Positions 59,438 through 64,000 of a stretch of 64,000 nt of DNA are shown here, one piece after another; within the stretch, counting starts at the first letter, position 1; each line of letters opens with the position of its first letter. The stretch is from Cyanodermella asteris (taxonomy: Eukaryota; Ascomycota; Lecanoromycetes; Ostropales; Stictidaceae), in assembly GCA_900618795.1 (NCBI GenBank), contig UYJD01000012.1, forward strand, positions 460,855-524,854. Reading direction: 5' to 3'. Under the pieces are notes generated by a model. It searched no databases and had not been told where the DNA came from. It worked only from the letters and a program-made list of their open reading frames with translations. Both the position numbers and the translations under genes were made by a program.

Positions 59438-60622
59438 TCATGCCGATGGAACTTCCCCTGATGGATAACTAGAAAATGTCCTCGCGATGGCCAGGCGACT
59501 TGGATTTTGGCCGGGCAATGCTGCACGATATCGACCCGATCCTCCTCGCGGACTCTGTGCAGCTACACACGTTATATCCCCGTTGCGATCCGGATACTCG
59601 ACCCAACGCCTCAAACTCAGCCTCGGAGCCTCAGGCCTCAGATACTCATGCAGTTGCGATAGCAACTTTTCTGATCCACGCAAAGCAACGTCGAGAATCT
59701 GCAAGTCTTGAGTGTTTTGTCTTAACGGGCCGGGCTTCCGCTTCACGATGGCTGCGATCCTCTCCCTGAACTCGTCTTCACCGTTTCCAAGCTGTGTCCC
59801 CATCAACGCCCATATCTTCAGTGTCTTTAGATGGATAATCCACCGTATCCACCCCAGACCAAAGTCGGTAGGGACGTAAGCCACCTCCAAGTGTCACAGT
59901 TGTTGGAGTCGAGAGGGCAGGAGAAACGTGGTAAAGATGCGCAAATCTTCCCCGCTAACAGGATGAAATACAAAACGGTTGCTACCGTATAGCAGTGTAA
60001 TGGACTCTACATATCTGCGACGACCGTTAGCTCTTGTCTATCGAAATGCGATGCTATCGATCCGGGTACGTACATCCTCCAACACGTTTGCAGCAGCGCT
60101 ATTGCACCACACGCACGGTTACTCAACACCAAAGACATGGGATGCTCGTACTGTAGACCGCGTGGCCAGCTTCTCGATGTTCGCACAGCGATTCCAATGC
60201 CCTGTTCGATCCGTTCCTGCAGCCGAAAGCTGAGGGGCATGGCCAGGTACGGAAGCCATCGTTCGTCATGCGCAGTGAAGAAAAGTCCTTTGGAAGCCGT
60301 CAGCGGGCACGATCCAGCGATGTATGTGGAGGATTCGGTCTCCCAACGCATAGCGCCATATAATTTCTCTGATCTCGCGTGGGAGGCGGGCAAACAGCGG
60401 ACTCCGAACTTGAGATAGGCGGTGTCCGGGGCCTCTTTCGCGCAGCGGATTCCAGCTCTGGGTGATCGTGAGCTTGCGTGGTGCATCTACGCTCAAGGGC
60501 CGGGATCGTCCTGTAGTACGTGAGTTCCAGGTGTTGAGCTCATGTTTAGGGAATGGGTTTTGCTTCAGATCATCCCTCTTGACCACTGTGATTACTATGG
60601 CCACGATGAGGAGAGGAAGCAA
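59438..60622 (-). pseudogene. Decayed DUF7730-type gene
   Basis: Three minus-strand frames carry consecutive parts of one fungal DUF7730 protein. The first (to about 60320) has SPLFARLPREIREIIWRYAL, the family's opening motif. The second (about 60310-60020) has ALLQTCWRMY, matching the usual LLxxCRxIY motif. The third has ESITLLYGSNRFVF (about 59990) and runs to 59438. A TGA at 59894-59896 interrupts the third frame, no ATG precedes the first, and the joins between frames are not at good splice sites. At least three lesions are needed, so the gene looks dead. One frame change could still hide a short intron. Function of the family is unknown. Confidence 0.6.
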
Positions 60623-61784
60623 GATGTTATGACATTACATGCTTGACGCTGAAGCTAGACTCTCCGAGCTCGTGGCTGACATGAATGGCAATCAGCTTCC
60701 CTTCCGTGACACAGATTCATAAAGGATAAGGCCCCACGATAAATTGCTAAGCCTTCTCCCTCGAAGCGTCTGCGCATCGGAGCGAATGGTGAAGGAGTTG
60801 TGATAACAAACAAGTCGAGAATCCGTGAAGTGAGGCTGAAGCATTAAGCGGGGCGATTTGCCTTGCAGGGATACTAACCATCTACATCAATGCCTCCCAA
60901 AGCAGTCCCGGTATGTAAGCATGGAGCTCTACCCGTTGCCATACTTAATCGACCACATATCACATGCCACAGATCATTCGCAGCCGCCGCTCATCATCAA
61001 GCTCAAATACGCCTTAACCAGAACTTGCGGCTTAAATTGGGGCTCCAAACAGGTCAGTTGCAAACCAATGAATCCGCTGTCACACAAGACGCTTCGAACG
61101 CTTCGTTGGGACCGCCCGATTCACGTGGCGGCTTTTCTGGACGGCTCCTTGTGAGCGCACGCAGTCAACAACTCGGCTTATGCCATTACAAGATCACGAA
61201 CAGGCCTACAAACATGTCAAAGACCTGTTCGCGTGTTTGAAAAGACTCAGCCTCCGAAGGTCGTTAAACGGAAGTGGGGATACATCTCGAAGCTCGGTTT
61301 GAGAAACATCCGTGATTGGTCCGTTAGTATTTCGGTCGTCTCCTTCCGCATGGATCAACGGTCCCGTTCACGGTTGCAAACACATTCGGGTCCAATAAGG
61401 GCACAAGAGCGAGGAGGCCCTGAGCTCTATGTGCCTTGGATTGGTCTGCTTGTACTGATTTACGCGTGGTCGCCACACCTGCGATACGAACTGTCCAGCG
61501 ACATGATGCCTCGCTCACCGTGGTGTCCGTCGAAGCCGACCTGGCGTTGGAATGGAGTGCACCTTTGCAGTCTTCACTAGGCTTATAATGCCAGTCAGGC
61601 CGCTCTCAAGAGATGTGAGTAAAAGTCTTTCCTTGTCGTTCAGCAAGCACTTCACGCCAAGCAGTTTGTAAGGTGCAGTCGGGTATTGCAATCTCGTGCA
61701 TCTCTTTCAAGTCGCATTTCTATTCTCTTGTGTTCTCAATCTTCATCAGCGAGCGCGACCTTTACACGCGAAGCTCAAGCCGCA
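60623..61784. other. Intergenic, no gene supported
   Basis: The plus strand has ORFs of 98-116 codons (60858-61154, 60890-61240 and 61233-61580) with no recognisable motif. The last 200 bp probably hold the monooxygenase promoter. Confidence 0.45.
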
Positions 61785-62234
61785 ATGATGGCTCAGAGAG
61801 ACACAACAAACAAGATTCTTATCATTGGTGCAGGTCCTGGTGGATTAGCTCTTGCACAAATCCTTCGCGGACAGAACATTGCCTTCGAGATCTTTGAACG
61901 TGATGATACATTGACCTCGCGAAAGCAGGGCTGGGCAGTGGCGCTCGTCGAGTACGCAATTTCTATGCTAGAGAGTGCGTCGGCTTATTAACCTGTCATA
62001 GATGTCTACCCGTACTAGAAAAGCTCCTGCCCAAAGACCTAGGCGACCTGTCTACCGTTAGCGTGAACTACGGTCTGGCACCATTTGATGGCATGTGTCT
62101 GATGAACGGAGTCACTGGCGAAGTGATAGCAAGACTCGGTGTTCCACGCGGACAACCCGGTTTCGTCCTCCGCGCCAACCGCGAACACTTCCGCCAGCAT
62201 CTCCTCCAGAACCTCCCCATCTCCCTCGGCAAGT

Positions 62235-62280
62235 TGTAACGCGGGCACGGGGTGGTTGACTGTGTAGGCGACCAGTGAAG
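62235..62280. mobile_element. End of an interspersed element, probably LTR (copy 2)
   Basis: Identical over 46 bp to 45410-45455 and also directly before a run of N. It lies inside the monooxygenase coding region. The five bases before it, CAAGT, fit a target-site duplication whose other copy would end in the T at 62569, but the gap hides most of that copy. Completeness and age cannot be judged. Confidence 0.65.
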
Positions 62281-62283
62281 GTC

Positions 62284-62568
62284 NNNNNNNNNNNNNNNNN
62301 NNNNNNNNNNNNNNNNNNNNNNNNNNNNNNNNNNNNNNNNNNNNNNNNNNNNNNNNNNNNNNNNNNNNNNNNNNNNNNNNNNNNNNNNNNNNNNNNNNNN
62401 NNNNNNNNNNNNNNNNNNNNNNNNNNNNNNNNNNNNNNNNNNNNNNNNNNNNNNNNNNNNNNNNNNNNNNNNNNNNNNNNNNNNNNNNNNNNNNNNNNNN
62501 NNNNNNNNNNNNNNNNNNNNNNNNNNNNNNNNNNNNNNNNNNNNNNNNNNNNNNNNNNNNNNNNNNNN
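62284..62568. other. Run of N (285 bp)
   Basis: Unresolved bases covering the inner part of the inserted element. The true length may differ. Confidence 0.95.
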
Positions 62569-63381
62569 TTTGATCACTATACGCAAGATCGCGACGGGGT
62601 CACTGCATTCTTCAAGGATGGCACAAGCGCCCGTGGTAGCATGCTCATCGGCGCAGATGGATCACATTCTCTCGTCCGAAAGCAGCTACTGGGACCCGAA
62701 GCCGCGGCGATGGTTCAATCCCGCTACATTCCCATAATTTCCGAGACTATTCTCACACGCGAACAATACGAGCCGATTCACAAATTGGGCACTTCAGGCA
62801 TGCTTGCAAATAAAAAGGACCTGCGATTCATGGTCGGCATGCTGGAGGCCCTCGATAACGGTGACCGGGCACGATACTACTCAGCCACTTGTTACGGCTT
62901 GCCTGACATTGAGACCGCAGCCGGCGAAGCGGCTTGGGCGTCATCAGCAAGTAAAATAGAACTTTACGAAAAAGCCCTCGAAGTCACTAAAGACGTGCCG
63001 GCACACATCACCGAGATCCTAAGGCACGCGGGACCGGAAAGCATGGCGACACCAGGCATCTCCTTCGAGGAGTTTGTCACGCCGTTGGCATTGCTCAGGG
63101 GTAGAGTCACGCTGCTGGGAGATGCGGCGCATACAATGGTACCCTTTCGAGGCGCTGGGGCGAATACAGCACTGAACGACGCGTGCACAATGGCGGAGCT
63201 ATTGATTACGGAGACTCAGAGGCGAGCTGATGAGCCGATAGACGTGCATCACGTGCTGATGGAGTACGACAAAGTCATGTTGCCCAGAGGCAGGAGTATG
63301 GTTTTGGCCAGCAGGGCTGCTGGTGACGATATGATGGGGCCTGTGGCCGGCCGGACCAATTTATTGGACCGAAAGTCGTGA

Positions 63382-63755
63382 TCTGGTGGGTTTCGCCGTC
63401 GGTAGCCAGAGATCCAGAGCTCGAGTCAACGAATCATGAAACATTACTGGACCGTGGAAGGTCTCAACCGGAGAATTGATGTGTGGGAAGTGATTTTCCA
63501 GATGCACCCAGGCATTTGCTTCTGCAGATACCACATATCGCATTGGACCGGCTATCGCTACAAATGTGACATTGCCGAAACACGATCACTTGAACAGATC
63601 CTAGTCATCCTGTTCTGTAGACATAACAGTCCCGTTGGTAACGCATGCATCTCCAGCGACGAAATCGCGGCGGGGGCCACGAACGCGGTGTCCAGCATTA
63701 CAAGATAGTTTTATCAGTGGAATTTTTGAGCTGAAATGTCAATCAGCCCAATCTC
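63382..63755. other. Intergenic, no gene seen
   Basis: 374 bp between the monooxygenase and the tRNA gene. The ORFs here lack motifs. Confidence 0.6.
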
Positions 63756-63826
63756 GACAGATTGGTCTAGTGGTAGAATGGGTCGTTGCCATCGACCCGG
63801 CCCGGGTTCGATTCCCGGATCTGTCA
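63756..63826 (+). tRNA. tRNA-Gly (anticodon GCC)
   Basis: A 71-nt cloverleaf. The acceptor stem GACAGAT pairs perfectly with ATCTGTC, and A is the discriminator. The D arm holds the A box (TTGGTCTAGTGG). The anticodon stem GGGTCG/CGACCC closes the loop TTGCCAT with anticodon GCC. The T arm has GGTTCGATTCC as B box and a CCGGG/CCCGG stem. There is no intron and no encoded CCA. It decodes GGC and GGU. Confidence 0.97.
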
Positions 63827-63856
63827 TACCTCCATCTGGCTGATTTCATCTTTTGC

Positions 63857-63862
63857 TTTTTT
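63857..63862 (+). terminator. RNA polymerase III terminator of tRNA-Gly
   Basis: A run of six T on the sense strand, 31 bp after the tRNA end, in a T-rich tract. A weaker T4 lies at 63851-63854. Confidence 0.65.
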
Positions 63863-64000
63863 CTTCTTTTTCTTGGCGACTCCAGCTATCAACCACCTGC
63901 TTGTGTAATTTATACGTGGGGAAAGGTCTCTTCATTTTCTCAAATTCTGTGAACACGTTGTACAGCGATGGCGTTTTGTGCCGAGGCATCCTCGACCATA

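Larger units (their letters stand above)
61785..63381 (+). pseudogene. FAD-dependent monooxygenase gene split by an insertion
   Basis: Member of the PHBH-fold flavin monooxygenases (salicylate hydroxylase-like). Exon 1 (61785-61974) has the FAD-binding IIGAGPGGLALAQIL. A short intron (61975-62018, 44 bp, GTGCGT...CTAG with a TTAAC branch site) is inferred. Exon 2 runs to about 62234, ending LPISLGK, with VLRANREHFRQHL as the Arg-containing substrate region. There an interspersed element starts at once (TGTAAC at 62235), followed by N. Coding resumes in frame at 62569 (FDHYTQDRDGV) and shows the second FAD motif IGADGSHSLVRKQLL and the third GDAAHTMVPFRGAGANTALND. Everything except the insertion looks intact, which suggests a recent event. 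Members often act in aromatic degradation or secondary metabolism; no partner genes lie nearby. Confidence 0.75.

Noticed and set aside
62068-62586. 172-codon minus ORF across the second gap
   Set aside because: Mostly N. The strand opposite carries the monooxygenase.
1-64000. CRISPR arrays, bacterial operons, rRNA genes, polyketide or peptide synthetase clusters
   Set aside because: None seen. The gene structure is eukaryotic with spliceosomal introns, and no spaced repeat array or synthase domain was found.

Overview
The window is nuclear DNA from a filamentous ascomycete (Pezizomycotina). A Dothideomycete is my best guess, not something the sequence proves. The evidence is 44-54 bp GT-AG introns, TATA boxes 50-125 bp before start codons, and fungus-restricted families: FunK1 kinase, HET-NACHT-WD40 receptor, Zn2Cys6 and C2H2 fungal regulators, PIR-like wall protein, sedolisin and DUF7730. 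There are two runs of N, at 45456-45808 and 62284-62568.

Layout. 1-19 kb looks accessory. It holds a small spliced zinc-ribbon gene, a FunK1 kinase, a kinase-like gene with an in-frame stop, a lone zinc-finger ORF, a solo LTR, a 1351-residue HET-NACHT-WD40 receptor, a transposase fragment, a secreted thaumatin-like protein and an RBR ubiquitin ligase. 19.8-25.4 kb holds a secreted sedolisin peptidase and a two-exon C2H2 regulator. 25.4-33.3 kb has no gene I can support. 33.3-38 kb holds a Zn2Cys6 regulator and a four-exon PIR-like wall protein. 39-54 kb is a conserved core: the ribosome-biogenesis helicase Ecm16/Dhr1, a glutathione S-transferase-like protein, cytokinesis protein Cyk3 and isopropylmalate dehydratase (leucine synthesis). 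55-64 kb is mixed: an atypical SDR, an F-box-like protein, a DUF7730 pseudogene, a FAD monooxygenase split by an insertion, and tRNA-Gly(GCC).

Three observations stand out. (1) The HET-NACHT-WD40 receptor has ten exact 42-residue WD40 units (8554-9813). They share an almost fixed framework and differ at a few surface positions, and two blocks 504 bp apart match at 138 of 140 bases. This is the signature of a fast-evolving fungal non-self receptor. Its stop codon comes from a solo LTR inserted at its 3' end, with a 5-bp target duplication. (2) The PIR-like gene is built from an exon-intron module. Three introns lie at the same codon and phase inside successive repeats, so skipping either internal exon would change repeat number without losing frame. 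(3) Both N gaps are preceded by the same 46 bp, beginning TGTAAC. They therefore mark copies of one interspersed element, probably an LTR end, and one copy interrupts the monooxygenase.

The genes do not form an obvious biosynthetic cluster. I see no polyketide or peptide synthetase, CRISPR array, rRNA gene or complete transposon.
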